A DNA stretch of 64,000 nucleotides, taken from assembly GCA_964011675.1 (NCBI GenBank), contig CAXGPR010000005.1, positions 18,065 through 82,064 of the forward strand, read 5' to 3'. This DNA is from GCA-2693325 sp964011675 (GTDB lineage: Bacteria > Latescibacterota > UBA2968 > UBA8231). Positions 34,091 to 44,097 of this stretch are shown here, one piece after another. A program made the translations under genes and the position numbers. Numbering within the stretch: the stretch's first letter is position 1; each line of letters begins with the position of its first letter. The notes beneath the pieces are model-generated. The model did not search any database. It was not told the DNA's origin and worked only from the letters and a program-made list of their open reading frames with translations.

Positions 34091-34125
34091 AAATCCCACG
34101 GCAAGGTTTGTCTGCCGTGGGATTT
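34091..34125 (+). terminator. terminator of the ahcY operon
   Basis: A perfect 13-base stem, 34091-34103 pairing with 34113-34125 (loop nine bases), including GGGATTT then CCTATTT. It is the only strong hairpin in the 34007-34492 gap, which otherwise holds the next promoter and no gene. Confidence 0.7.
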
Positions 34126-34362
34126 CCTATTTGCGCATCTGCGAGAATTACTACTGTAACCTTGGTCTTAGTGTTGCTTATCTTATGTGGTAATACACTC
34201 CGTATATGCTCCCCATAGCAGTTTCTGCGCTACTTCTGTTTGCCCTATAATTCATAGGTAATTGGATCACCTTACGCGACTAAAGTTGGCTTGTTATCGA
34301 ATCAGTCTTGGTGGATGCGGTGTTAGATAAGATAAAATAGATCACTTGACACAAGAGCCAGC

Positions 34363-34393
34363 TTTACCCTTATGCTCGATAAATTGGTATAAT
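34363..34393 (+). promoter_or_regulatory. extended -10 promoter of the TPR-CRTAC1-PpiC operon
   Basis: A perfect TATAAT at 34388-34393 preceded by TG (TTGG at 34384-34387, extended -10 type). The -35 is poor; TTTACC at 34363-34368 is the nearest match. It lies about 100 bases before the chosen ATG at 34493, which argues against the longer reading frame that would start at 34346. Confidence 0.45.
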
Positions 34394-34492
34394 ATTTTCT
34401 TTCGCTCGTTCGTTCGTTGTTTACGCAAAGGGCTTTGGCTATATTCTTTAAACGCCCTTTTTACGCGCGTTTTAACGATAGTTTCCTCGCAA

Positions 34493-35758
34493 ATGATTGC
34501 TATTTCCAAAATCACTTCCCGTTTTTTTTGTCTTGTCAGTCCGTTTTTCCTCGCCGTCTTACTGGGCTGTGCTGAGGAGATACAGCCTGTGTCTGAATCG
34601 GTTAAAAGAGTGCGTCATAGTCTGATACAGGAGATGGAAAAACGTGGCGATCAGTTTATACGTGCAGGTCGCTATCGAGATGCTGTGCTCGCCTATGCCA
34701 AAGCATCTAACGGACTCGGCGCGACGGCTGAGATCTACCGCAAACTGGCAGAAGCTCATGCGCTAAACCAGGAAATGCCCGAGGCGGTGCGAGTCTACGA
34801 ACAAGCGATTGCTATGAAGTCAGATTTCCCCAAAGCTCGTACGGAACTGGCTCTTTTGCTGACGCGCCTTGATCGCCCAGAGGATGCACGCGCTCAGCTC
34901 GATCAGGCCATTCGCGACCGTCCGGATTATGCATGGGCACATATGGTGCTGGGTCTTATTCATTTTCGTCAAGGATTTTATGACAAAGCTATAGCATCCC
35001 ATGAGCGAGCGATTGCTGCTGTGCCAAACTATGCTGAGGCTTGGTTCAACTTAGGTGAGGTTTATCTCAAGCAGAACAAGTACGAGCATGCCGAGGCGGC
35101 CATGCGTCGTGCCGTCGGCGCAGACTCGACGGTCGCTCGTTTTCACAACGGCTTAGGACGCAGCTACTATCTGCGTCGTGAATACGAACAGGCAGCAAAA
35201 GCTTTCTCTCACGCCGTGCGAATCGACTCGATCTTTGCACGGGCTCGGTTCAACCTGGGCAATAGTCTATTGCGAATGGGCGAAAGGGAAGAAGGGCGGC
35301 GGCAATTAGGATTGTATAAAGAGCTTGAAGAGCAAGAAAGTCTAATCACAACTCTTTTAAATACGCTGATGACGTATCCGGATAACGCAACTGTGTACCA
35401 CGATTTGGCTACGGTTTACAGCCAGCGAGGTCAACTGTCAGAAGCCCATGCCCGCTATTTGCAGGCTATACAGCGCGATTCTACCTTCGCTCCCTCGTAT
35501 CACAATCTGGGCAATCTCTATCTGCGTCGCGGTGCTTTTGACCAGGCACTAGCTCTTTTTGAACGCGCACTACGCGCTGATTCTACTTACGCGTTAGCCC
35601 ATCTGGCGATGGGCAATACGCTGATGTTAAACAAACAGTTTGACCGAGCGTTGAAGCATTTTCACAGCGGTTTGCGCTACGAACCAAACAATGTCACACT
35701 ACAACGAAACCTGTCTGTCGCACGCGATATAATTCAATCTGCTCGGAGGACTCAATGA
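34493..35758 (+). CDS. TPR lipoprotein
   Basis: A 421-residue lipoprotein with lipobox LLGC (Cys26) and about ten TPRs from residue 55 to the C-terminus, for example AWFNLGEVYLKQNKYEHA and PSYHNLGNLYLRRGAFDQA. It likely acts as an envelope scaffold. The start at 34493 gives a proper signal peptide and lies after the promoter. It overlaps the CRTAC1-like gene by ATGA. Such TPR and CRTAC1 gene pairs recur in uncultured bacteria, but their role is not known to me. Confidence 0.82.
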   Translation: MIAISKITSRFFCLVSPFFLAVLLGCAEEIQPVSESVKRVRHSLIQEMEKRGDQFIRAGRYRDAVLAYAKASNGLGATAEIYRKLAEAHALNQEMPEAVRVYEQAIAMKSDFPKARTELALLLTRLDRPEDARAQLDQAIRDRPDYAWAHMVLGLIHFRQGFYDKAIASHERAIAAVPNYAEAWFNLGEVYLKQNKYEHAEAAMRRAVGADSTVARFHNGLGRSYYLRREYEQAAKAFSHAVRIDSIFARARFNLGNSLLRMGEREEGRRQLGLYKELEEQESLITTLLNTLMTYPDNATVYHDLATVYSQRGQLSEAHARYLQAIQRDSTFAPSYHNLGNLYLRRGAFDQALALFERALRADSTYALAHLAMGNTLMLNKQFDRALKHFHSGLRYEPNNVTLQRNLSVARDIIQSARRTQ

Positions 35759-37425
35759 ATGTACGTCTCCGTTGTAAACGCTGGTCCAGTATAGCATGTC
35801 CATACCTACTAACCGTCGGTTTGTTTTGCCCTGCGTTGGCCGATGCCATTCTGCCTGAATTTGTTGATGTAACGCGAGAGGCCGGTATTGATTTCATCTA
35901 CGTCAATGGTGCCAGCGGCAGTAAATACATGGCAGAGGCAGTTGGTTCAGGGGCGGCATTTTTTGATGCAGACGGAGATGGGTTGCTCGATTTGTACGTA
36001 GTGAATGGGGCCGCTTTGCCCGGATATAATGGTCCAACGGGTCCTAACCGTCATTACAGAAATGCGGGAAATGGGACGTTCATCGATGATACGGTTCGAT
36101 CTCAGACGGGCGATGAGCAATTCGGTATGGGCGCCGCCGTGGGCGACTATGACAACGATGGTGATGCCGATTTATACTTAGCTAACTATGGCCCCAACGT
36201 ATTTTACGAAAATGATGGGACGGGCATCTTTGCTGACATAACCAAAAAGACGGGCACAGATGATAAGGGCTGGGGCACGCATCCCGCATTTATTGACTAC
36301 GACAATGACGGCGACTTAGACCTTTATGTCGCCAACTATATGGAATTTACCCCTGCTGATAATAAGCAGTGTCTGGCAGGAGAGGTGCCAATTTATTGCG
36401 GACCCACTACTTATCCAGGACAGGCAGGTGTCTTATATCGAAACGAGAATGATCGGCTTTTTACCGACGTTACGCGCGATGCTGGGTTATTAAATGCCAG
36501 CGGTCGGCAGCTAGCCGCCGTTTTTGGTGATTACGATAATGATGGTGATGCCGACCTATTTGTCGCAAATGATAAGCGTCCGAATTTTCTTTTTGTCAAT
36601 CAGGGGAATGGCGCGTTTATTGAAGAGGGTGACCTCGCGGGAGTTGCTTTTAATGGAGAGGGCGTAGCTGAGTCCGCTATGGGTGCCGACTGGGGTGACT
36701 ATAACAATGATGGTCGGCTTGATATTATCGTGTCTACGTTCCAATGGGAGACTAATACGCTCTATCATAACGACGGAGGCGGATTATTTACGGACGTTAC
36801 ATTTGCTGCCAATTTAGGCATCGCCAGCGTTCCATTCTTGGGTATGACTGCATCATTCGTCGACTACGATAACGATGGTTTTTTAGACGTCTTTATCAGC
36901 AACGGACATCTCGATGAAAACGTTAAAGACTACGATCCGGCCACGAGTTACCCCCAGTCGAACCAGCTGTTTAGAAATGGAGGAGAGGGTCGTTTTATCG
37001 ATGTGAGCACTACAAGTGGCTCGGGCTTGACCATTGCGCGCGTTAGCCACGGTGCCGTTATGGGAGACTATGATAGCGACGGAGACATCGATATATTTGT
37101 ATCTGACTCCGATGGCCCATCAACGCTCCTACGCAACGACGGTGGAAATAGCAATAATTATTTGAAGGTTAAAACTGTCGGTCGCGTTAGCAACCGAGAT
37201 GGTATTGGAGCGCGCGTGCGTTCCGTAGCTGGTAGCTTGGTGCAAATGCGAGAAATCCGCAGCAGCTACGGTTATATGGGATCAAATGAGGTGCAGTTGA
37301 CGCTTGGTCTTGGAGAGCACGCCGTGGTAGACACGCTCTCAGTGCACTGGCCGAGCGGCATCGTGCAAACGTTGCTTGCCGTTGAGGCAAACCAGACGCT
37401 GCAGATTAACGAGGCTCGTCAGTAA
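35755..37425 (+). CDS. CRTAC1-like secreted protein: FG-GAP/VCBS propeller with ASPIC/UnbV domain
   Basis: A 556-residue exported protein (signal peptide 1-30, ending ALA). It has seven calcium-loop repeats, such as DADGDGLLDLYV, DYDNDGDADLYL, DYDNDGDLDLYV, DYNNDGRLDIIV and DYDSDGDIDIFV, consistent with a seven-bladed integrin-like propeller. The C-terminal ASPIC/UnbV domain runs from about 475 (GIGARVRSVAG) to 550 (VHWPSGIVQTL). It probably binds calcium and acts in adhesion or ligand binding at the surface, coupled to the TPR lipoprotein and followed by a foldase. Confidence 0.92.
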   Translation: MNVRLRCKRWSSIACPYLLTVGLFCPALADAILPEFVDVTREAGIDFIYVNGASGSKYMAEAVGSGAAFFDADGDGLLDLYVVNGAALPGYNGPTGPNRHYRNAGNGTFIDDTVRSQTGDEQFGMGAAVGDYDNDGDADLYLANYGPNVFYENDGTGIFADITKKTGTDDKGWGTHPAFIDYDNDGDLDLYVANYMEFTPADNKQCLAGEVPIYCGPTTYPGQAGVLYRNENDRLFTDVTRDAGLLNASGRQLAAVFGDYDNDGDADLFVANDKRPNFLFVNQGNGAFIEEGDLAGVAFNGEGVAESAMGADWGDYNNDGRLDIIVSTFQWETNTLYHNDGGGLFTDVTFAANLGIASVPFLGMTASFVDYDNDGFLDVFISNGHLDENVKDYDPATSYPQSNQLFRNGGEGRFIDVSTTSGSGLTIARVSHGAVMGDYDSDGDIDIFVSDSDGPSTLLRNDGGNSNNYLKVKTVGRVSNRDGIGARVRSVAGSLVQMREIRSSYGYMGSNEVQLTLGLGEHAVVDTLSVHWPSGIVQTLLAVEANQTLQINEARQ

Positions 37426-37492
37426 AGGACAGAGAATCTACAGAGTGATCGATACATTTGTTTGGAAAAGTTGATACACGGGAAAGGGAACC

Positions 37493-38854
37493 ATGAGAAT
37501 ATATGCGTGGAGCGCATTTGTTTATGCGTTGACAGTGTGGGTTTTCTGTGGAGAGCTTTGCGCTGCAGATGACGCCAAGCCTGTTGCGCGTATCGGCAAT
37601 AAGACGTTGTCTGTGCAGGAATTTGAAGAGAGAGCAAAAGATCTTAAGAAAACGGGCTATAATCGAGTAACCGAGTTTGATGCAGAGGGAAAAAAGACGT
37701 TGCTTGACGGAATTATCGCGCGTGAATTGCTGATAATGGAAGGTAAGCGTAGAGGATATGACCTAGATTCTACCATAGCCGAAACAGTCGAGAAGAGCGA
37801 ACGCAAGGCTCTGATGATGGAACTGTATGAGCGCGAGGCCGTTCAGCCATCCTATGACTTAACAGAAGAGATGCTTCGGTCTTTTTTTCACGAACATCAT
37901 TATGACATAGAGGTGCTGAGCCAGCACATTGTCTGCGCTAGCGAAGAGCGCGCATTAGAAGCATTGCAGAAACTGCGTGATGGAGCTGTATTTGAGTCTC
38001 TTATAAGCTCGTATTCCACGCAGAATATTATTACTCGTTTTGGTCCAAAGGGATGGGTTGGTTGGTTTAAAATTGGTGATGTGTTAGAACCACTCAAAGA
38101 ACCGCTCCGCACGATGGAGGTCGGTAGTCTTTACCCGCAACCGGTGCGTACCGCCATGGGATACCATGTGTTTCGTCTGCAGGAGCGTCGTGAGATACGC
38201 TTTATAGACGCGCGTGAGTCGATTGAAAAGCAGGCGCTTATACAGCTGCGCGCCGACGATATGGAACGCTATGTAAACGATTTGCGAACTCGCTATGAGC
38301 TACAATGTGATACGAATGCGCTTTCGGCGCTGATGCAGGGACAGCGCGCGGACCTCACTTTGTGCACGTGGCGAGGTGGAGCGCTTACTAATGAAGCATA
38401 CATGGATGCAGTTGCTTCGGGGGATGCGTCTCATCCTCGACAGAGAGATGTCCAGCGGATACAAAAAGACGCTGACAACCTAGCCGGTCGTCAGATCATG
38501 CTAACAGAAGCACGAGCCTTAAAGCTGGACAGGGACGAGAATATAAGGCGCAAAATAGACGGCGAGCGCGATAAAATGATTGTTGGGAAGCTTTTTCGCT
38601 CTGAGGTAGTTAAACGAACAGCTCCAATATCCGACGACGAAGTGCGTGCATTTTACGAAGCAAACATAGAAAACTTCACGCGCGAAGACGGGAAAATAAC
38701 GGAGTTCGACTTTTTACGTGAGAGCATCCGAACTGCTATGCATGACAAGGCGCAAAACCAGGTGATGGACGAACTGCTGGAAGAATTACGCGCATCGTTC
38801 GCAGATCAGATAGAGATCTTTCCCGATGGACTGCAGGCGTCTTTTGTAGAGTAG
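37493..38854 (+). CDS. periplasmic PpiC-type peptidyl-prolyl isomerase (SurA/PrsA-like foldase)
   Basis: A 453-residue protein with signal peptide (1-24) and a SurA-like N-terminal helical region. The parvulin domain is at about 125-240 (SQHIVCASEERALEALQKLRDGAVFE, GPKGWVGWFKIGDVLEPLKE, AMGYHVFRLQERRE). A second chaperone-like helical region follows. It assists folding of exported proteins, probably including its CRTAC1 neighbour. GAAAGGGAA precedes the ATG. A strong hairpin lies downstream. Confidence 0.88.
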   Translation: MRIYAWSAFVYALTVWVFCGELCAADDAKPVARIGNKTLSVQEFEERAKDLKKTGYNRVTEFDAEGKKTLLDGIIARELLIMEGKRRGYDLDSTIAETVEKSERKALMMELYEREAVQPSYDLTEEMLRSFFHEHHYDIEVLSQHIVCASEERALEALQKLRDGAVFESLISSYSTQNIITRFGPKGWVGWFKIGDVLEPLKEPLRTMEVGSLYPQPVRTAMGYHVFRLQERREIRFIDARESIEKQALIQLRADDMERYVNDLRTRYELQCDTNALSALMQGQRADLTLCTWRGGALTNEAYMDAVASGDASHPRQRDVQRIQKDADNLAGRQIMLTEARALKLDRDENIRRKIDGERDKMIVGKLFRSEVVKRTAPISDDEVRAFYEANIENFTREDGKITEFDFLRESIRTAMHDKAQNQVMDELLEELRASFADQIEIFPDGLQASFVE

Positions 38855-38873
38855 AAAAGTAGAGAAAGTGCAC

Positions 38874-38914
38874 CGCAAAAGGCTCATCGAACAAATTTCG
38901 ATGGGCCTTTTGCG
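38874..38914. terminator. bidirectional terminator between the convergent PpiC and outer-membrane genes
   Basis: An 18-base stem with one G-T wobble, 38874-38891 pairing with 38897-38914, loop five bases, centred between stops at 38854 (plus) and 38927 (minus). Confidence 0.75.
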
Positions 38915-38926
38915 TATTTAAAAGAT

Positions 38927-41578
38927 TTAGCGGTCGGTGCCTAATCCGGCGTATACGCTAATAAAAGAGAAGAATTCCGAAGCGGCAGGGGCTTCGTCAA
39001 AGTTGCTATGAATCCAGCGCACGCCAACATTAGATGTCAATGAGTACCCGAGATAGGCTGAACTGTTGGACACTTGAGCAGCCAAGATCCACGTATTGCC
39101 GTCGAGCAAGTAGCCCGAAGGCAGAGGGTCTGGTTTTTTCCGCAGGTTGTTAAATATTTCATATTCACTGCCAGCGATGAAACGCATGTTTTTATTGATG
39201 CGACGCACGGCCTGTAGCGAGAATATCTCCGTCAGTTCGCGCTGCTTTAAGTTTCCGCGCTGTGCTGGTGTGCGGTTTTTGTAGATCTGTTTCCACCGTG
39301 GGACTAAAGTCCAGCTTTTTATATCTGTCGAGTACTCGCCTTTGGTAACGATACCCAAAAAGCTTTGGTCGCGGAGTCCGTCGGGTGTCGATCCCAACTG
39401 GTCATACCATTCGTGCTTTATCTTAGCAGTAAAGGGCAAAAAGCGATCGTAGTGCACTTCCAAATAAGTGGTATTAATAAAAGCGTCCTGTGCAGCTAAG
39501 ATATCTCGGGTGAAAATCGAACGACCAAAGGTACCTGGCAGATCTTTCCACAAGAGCACGTCATCGGGGATATTGTCCTGAACTTTTCGAGGGTTTAGCA
39601 CAAACCACACGCTCAGGTCCCGTTCAGGGTAATCTTTTTTCGCCGTTAGTAGTAAGTAGGCTGACTGGTTCTCACGCGCTGTTTTTAGCAGACGTTGATC
39701 CAAATACCCTGCCATAAGCGTTGCGCGTGGCACGATCTCGACGGTAGCATATGTATTGTAGCCTCGGCGACCAAGCTTATATGGATAATCGGCTTCTTCA
39801 TCGTCTTCAAAACGGTCGATGACGCCGTTGTTGTTCATATCCATGCCGAAAAGGAATTCGGGTGACTCTACTTCAAAGCGTAAAAAAGGCTCGTCATAAT
39901 CGGGCTGCATATTGAAGTTACGATTAAAGTCGGATATATCATCGTTGTCTTCGTCTATGCCGGGAAACACGGCTGCATCGGCATAGAGGCCTTGCCCCTG
40001 ACGTGTGTTAACGCGCGTTCCGTAATTGCGCCGTGTCCAATCGGGCAGTTCGTCTTGGTCATCGTTGTCGTCGACAAACTCGTATATGTGCCGCTGCTCG
40101 TTATCGTAGAAAACCTGCCCTTCGGCGTTGGGCATGAATGCTCTGCTGCTGTAGTCAGGATCGGTGCTGAACAACTCGCCAAAGAAGGTCCATGGGTAGC
40201 TTCTCTTTTGCGCTGTTATATAAAAGGCGTCTGCCTTGTTGGTCGAGCGCTTCTGGTCGCGCGTAAAGTTTTCATTGGGGAAACGTCGGTATTGAAAGTT
40301 GCGGACAAACTCTCCCTTGATATTGAGTCCGGCTATGTCAGAAATTGACAAATCAAATCCTAGCATACGCGTGCCTGTGGGCAAGCCGTAACTAAATCGA
40401 TGAAACGTTTGGTTTGAACCGTCTTTTACGTTGCCAGAAGCACGTAATATGGGTAGAAATACGGGAGTGCCCAAGTTGTTGGTCTGCTTATTAGACGTCA
40501 TTTCGACGCGATAGTCGTTGGCTAGAACGAGCCCTATTTCAATGCGCTCAATCTCGCGAAAATCCTCAATTTCGTCTTCTACACTGGGCGAGAAGTCTTC
40601 GATGTTAAACGTCAGCGTAATGACATCGGTGCCGCTTGCTTCAATTACACCGCGCCGCCGCACGCCACCTTCCACAGTCGGTATAATATCGTCTGTGTGT
40701 TCAACTCCATTGATAAAGATACGCCAGCGGGATAGCAGGGCGCCGCCCTCTCCGTCCTCGGGCGAGTCATCAGATATACGCACGACGACGGAACGAACGA
40801 AGTCGGCATTCATCGGACCGCTTAACAGACCGCTGAGTGAGTTGTCCCCAAAGGGCACGTTGGAGTTTCTGTGTGCTGCGTTTACAAACGTCGCTCCCAT
40901 GCGAGCGAAATCACCAACTTGAACTTGGCCTCGTGCGGCCATTAAGTTGGTGAAAGTTCCCGCTTGGACGCCGCCACCAATTTCCGAAGAAGATATCTCA
41001 CCTGTATTACTGACGCGCGAGGATAGCAGCGTGGCGGCATATTTATCTGTCATGAAATCCCACTGAATCCCGTCAAAGCGAGGTTTTGAAAAGGTGAGTG
41101 GGGTTAGGGTTGTGCGAATGCCATCGCCGACCATGAGCGAAGAGTGGAACTCGCCCGAATGGCTAGACGAGATAAGTAGGTTGTTAAACCACGAGCGGAA
41201 CTTGGGGTTTTTGGTAATGATGCTGCCATTATCGACGGGATAGTCTTCCGTCCAATCGTAGACCAGCCAGCCCTGCGTTATATAATCGCCGTATATGTCG
41301 TAAAACGGAGTACCTTCGAGGAACACGTCCGTGTAACGCTCGTAGTTATTACGCGCATAGTTGGAATATTGCTCTTGGCGCCAGTCGTACAGCGAGTATA
41401 AGCGCTGAGGCAAGTACCACTTGCGTACAGAGGGCACGAGCGTGGCCGGTGAGAGTTCTGTGCCCGTGGTATAATAGGGATTTTCGTATCCCGTAACGCT
41501 CTGGGCTGAGGAATGGCGTGCTGCCCAAAGACTCAAGACGATTAGACAGCCCGACAGTATGAGAATTTGACGTCTCAC
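38927..41578 (-). CDS. large exported outer-membrane-like protein with calcium-loop insert
   Basis: An 883-residue protein with signal peptide (about 1-25, ending SSA). Much of it is alternating polar and aromatic strands, especially in the last 300 residues (YNTYATVEIVPRATLMAGYL, FLPFTAKIKHEWYDQLG, NSSAYLGYSLTSNVGVRWI), as in beta barrels. Residues around 505-640 contain acidic loops that look calcium-binding (DDNDDQDELPDW, DMNNNGVIDRFEDDEE). The GTG start at 41578 has GGAGG five bases upstream. It is the last gene of the surface operon; the transport or anchoring role is inferred. Confidence 0.6.
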   Translation of the reverse strand: MRRQILILSGCLIVLSLWAARHSSAQSVTGYENPYYTTGTELSPATLVPSVRKWYLPQRLYSLYDWRQEQYSNYARNNYERYTDVFLEGTPFYDIYGDYITQGWLVYDWTEDYPVDNGSIITKNPKFRSWFNNLLISSSHSGEFHSSLMVGDGIRTTLTPLTFSKPRFDGIQWDFMTDKYAATLLSSRVSNTGEISSSEIGGGVQAGTFTNLMAARGQVQVGDFARMGATFVNAAHRNSNVPFGDNSLSGLLSGPMNADFVRSVVVRISDDSPEDGEGGALLSRWRIFINGVEHTDDIIPTVEGGVRRRGVIEASGTDVITLTFNIEDFSPSVEDEIEDFREIERIEIGLVLANDYRVEMTSNKQTNNLGTPVFLPILRASGNVKDGSNQTFHRFSYGLPTGTRMLGFDLSISDIAGLNIKGEFVRNFQYRRFPNENFTRDQKRSTNKADAFYITAQKRSYPWTFFGELFSTDPDYSSRAFMPNAEGQVFYDNEQRHIYEFVDDNDDQDELPDWTRRNYGTRVNTRQGQGLYADAAVFPGIDEDNDDISDFNRNFNMQPDYDEPFLRFEVESPEFLFGMDMNNNGVIDRFEDDEEADYPYKLGRRGYNTYATVEIVPRATLMAGYLDQRLLKTARENQSAYLLLTAKKDYPERDLSVWFVLNPRKVQDNIPDDVLLWKDLPGTFGRSIFTRDILAAQDAFINTTYLEVHYDRFLPFTAKIKHEWYDQLGSTPDGLRDQSFLGIVTKGEYSTDIKSWTLVPRWKQIYKNRTPAQRGNLKQRELTEIFSLQAVRRINKNMRFIAGSEYEIFNNLRKKPDPLPSGYLLDGNTWILAAQVSNSSAYLGYSLTSNVGVRWIHSNFDEAPAASEFFSFISVYAGLGTDR

Positions 41579-41693
41579 ATCACCCTCCCATGGATGAATT
41601 CCAGCTTATCGTTATTCAAAAAGTATCTCCAATCGCGCCGAGTTGGCGATAGAATGGAGGACTGCTATTAGTTCAGTATGGTCAAAAAGCGCA

Positions 41694-44075
41694 TTAGTAC
41701 GCCACGCGAACGAGTCGATAGACGCGTTCATCAAGTGCATCGGCGTCAACCTCGATGCGCACTACATAGACGCCGGGTGGCACAACTGTGCCCGCCTGCG
41801 CGCCGTTCCATTCGTAGTGAGATCGGCTGCCATTTTGGCGTTGATCGGTTAGGCTAGTGACGTGCTCGCCGCTCAGCGTGAACACGTTGACGCGCGGATC
41901 GATATTGGTTTTCACCACTGTAAAGCCCAGTTGATAAGAATCGTTGGTACCATCTCCGTTAGGCGTGATCCACCCTCCGTCTCTGATGTTGCGAATGAGC
42001 GATGTGCCTGCGACTGCATCGGGAACAAAAACTTGTATTGCACCGTATTCGGCGGGTACGACGCCTTGGACATTTTCCTCTTGATCCGAGTTGACGACTT
42101 CGGTATTAAACTCGGTTGGACTCTTGGTAACGCGCGCTCTGAAGACAACTTCTACAGAATCTGCGCGGACCACAGGAGGCGGTAGCTGTACAATGAGCGA
42201 GTCGCTGCGCAAAGTCGCGCTCGCATCTACGGGGCTACCGCCAACACGCGCTTCTACAAACTCAGCGTCGATGCTTCCGGTCGGGAGGTCGATGAGGACG
42301 CGGTCGAATCCGGCATCGCTTCTGCCAAATGCAATGGGACGTATCGTGTAGTTAAAGGTTTGTAGCGAATCGATGGGTGCCTCGCGTGGTGCAATGCGCC
42401 CTGTGAGTCCGGCCGTAATAACGGGTGAGTTGGCTGCAAAACGCAGTGAACGCAATGTCGGAAACACCGTGGAATCGTCGCTTATCAAGCGCACGCGCGT
42501 GCGCAGCCACTGACGGGGAGAAGGTGAAAGGAACTCCTGTCCCGAAAAACGCTGCGGCTGACTCCAACTGCTCCACGTATCGTCGCGAACGCGCTCTTCA
42601 ACAATGTCACCGCGGTTGCGCGATTTAGCCGCGTCATAGGCATCTTTGGTCACTTCTTTTCCGTTGGCTAAGAAGTAGCGCAAAATCGTATCAAAGCCGT
42701 TTCCCGTTTGCGTCTCGACTTCGATGCGCGTGCCTGGGGGTAAATCGGCGTCCCATTCGACAAAGCGTATGCTGCGTGCGCCCCCGAGAAATATGTCGTC
42801 TGATTCTAATTCGATCTGAGCGGGATACCCCTCGCTGTGAAATACAAATAGCTGTACAGCTCGAAGATGTTGTTCCGGTTTTAGAACGCGCCACATGAGA
42901 AGGCGTAGTGGGCGCGGGTTGAATTGGAAGTCGAACAGGTAACGCCGCTGTGAATTATCTACCGCAGACAGTAGTTCATAAAAGTATGGTCCCTCAACAA
43001 CTGGATCGGAACTATTGCTTGGTGTGCCGTCAGACGAGAGAAACTCGATGTTCCCCCAGGTTCCCTGTTTATCGCGCTGGAAACCGTAGAGGAAAGGTCC
43101 TTTACCAGATACGATAGGCATCCAAACGATTCGATCTACACGGAATACGCTGCCGAAATCAATAACAGACCATACACCAGACTTGCGCCAGTTTCCCTTG
43201 TCAGATCCTTCTATGTTCCAACCGCGCCAGCCTAAATCCTGATCTATAAGTTCCTCCGAACCGCTGCCTTTACCACAGCCGTTACAGTCGCGGTCTTTGG
43301 ATGTCCAAGTGCGGCCTCCCCAGTGCGGTAAATTATTTTCGACTCGTAGCTCCGTTTGGACGCGCGTCGAAAGATTAAATCCAATTCCATAGACTTCAAT
43401 TTCTGCCAAAGCTGCAGAGGGTGTTTTTCCTGCAGCCTCAAAGCGAATAAAACGGACTATGTCAAAATTTACTTCTTCGCCGTCGCTTAAATACTCGCCC
43501 GTTGCGGGCAGAAGCCCAGTCGTCTTTAAATCAAATTCGACAACACTGCTCGTGTTGTTGTTTATGGGGCGTCCTAGTCGGTTGTATACGATGCGCTTTG
43601 CTGTGCCCCCGAAAACTGGAATGCCCGGACTCACATAAACAGAGAAGAAACCGAAGGGCTTACCCTCTTCATTGTCTGGAAAAATAACGCGCAGTTTTTC
43701 TGCGAGGACTGCCCGTCCTAGGTCGATCTCTATCCACCATTTTTCAACGGGATCTTCTTCGTTGGGCTGCCACCAAGTCATCGTATCTTGGTCGCCGGCA
43801 AAGAAAGCTGTTGCCGCGTTAGACGGCGTACGCGCAAAACGCTGACCATAGTCACCTATAGACCTGGGACGAAATTCGTCGGCATTGGCTACGGCGTTGA
43901 AGGTTCTTCCAAATTGCTTAACTGCAATACCCTCAGGTTGCACGGTCATCAAGCCACGTGGGTAAGTCCAAGTAGCGAAGTCGTTCCCGGTAAAGTTGAG
44001 GTCCTGCGCGCTGAGGACTGAGCAGGTCGTCAGCAGATACGCGATAATGAATGATGATCGCAGTGTGTTTATCAT
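41694..44075 (-). CDS. secreted multidomain surface protein 1, discoidin-like domains with FlgD-type C-terminal tail
   Basis: A 793-residue protein with signal peptide (1-23, ending LSA). It has two galactose-binding-like (discoidin) regions (WWIEIDLGRAVLAEKLRVIFPD and VWSVIDFGSVFRVDRIVWMP). Residues 700-793 are an Ig-like FlgD-type domain starting ITPNGDGTNDSY and ending in YRLVRVAY. It is paralogous to the next two genes upstream. Such tails resemble T9SS/gliding-type sorting domains. AGAGG precedes the ATG. Confidence 0.7.
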   Translation of the reverse strand: MINTLRSSFIIAYLLTTCSVLSAQDLNFTGNDFATWTYPRGLMTVQPEGIAVKQFGRTFNAVANADEFRPRSIGDYGQRFARTPSNAATAFFAGDQDTMTWWQPNEEDPVEKWWIEIDLGRAVLAEKLRVIFPDNEEGKPFGFFSVYVSPGIPVFGGTAKRIVYNRLGRPINNNTSSVVEFDLKTTGLLPATGEYLSDGEEVNFDIVRFIRFEAAGKTPSAALAEIEVYGIGFNLSTRVQTELRVENNLPHWGGRTWTSKDRDCNGCGKGSGSEELIDQDLGWRGWNIEGSDKGNWRKSGVWSVIDFGSVFRVDRIVWMPIVSGKGPFLYGFQRDKQGTWGNIEFLSSDGTPSNSSDPVVEGPYFYELLSAVDNSQRRYLFDFQFNPRPLRLLMWRVLKPEQHLRAVQLFVFHSEGYPAQIELESDDIFLGGARSIRFVEWDADLPPGTRIEVETQTGNGFDTILRYFLANGKEVTKDAYDAAKSRNRGDIVEERVRDDTWSSWSQPQRFSGQEFLSPSPRQWLRTRVRLISDDSTVFPTLRSLRFAANSPVITAGLTGRIAPREAPIDSLQTFNYTIRPIAFGRSDAGFDRVLIDLPTGSIDAEFVEARVGGSPVDASATLRSDSLIVQLPPPVVRADSVEVVFRARVTKSPTEFNTEVVNSDQEENVQGVVPAEYGAIQVFVPDAVAGTSLIRNIRDGGWITPNGDGTNDSYQLGFTVVKTNIDPRVNVFTLSGEHVTSLTDQRQNGSRSHYEWNGAQAGTVVPPGVYVVRIEVDADALDERVYRLVRVAY

Positions 44076-44097
44076 AGTACAGCCTCTGATACGTTTC

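Noticed and set aside
34346..34492. Longer N-terminus for the TPR lipoprotein from a TTG at 34346
   Set aside because: It would be translated across the TATAAT box and would bury the lipobox about 75 residues into the protein.
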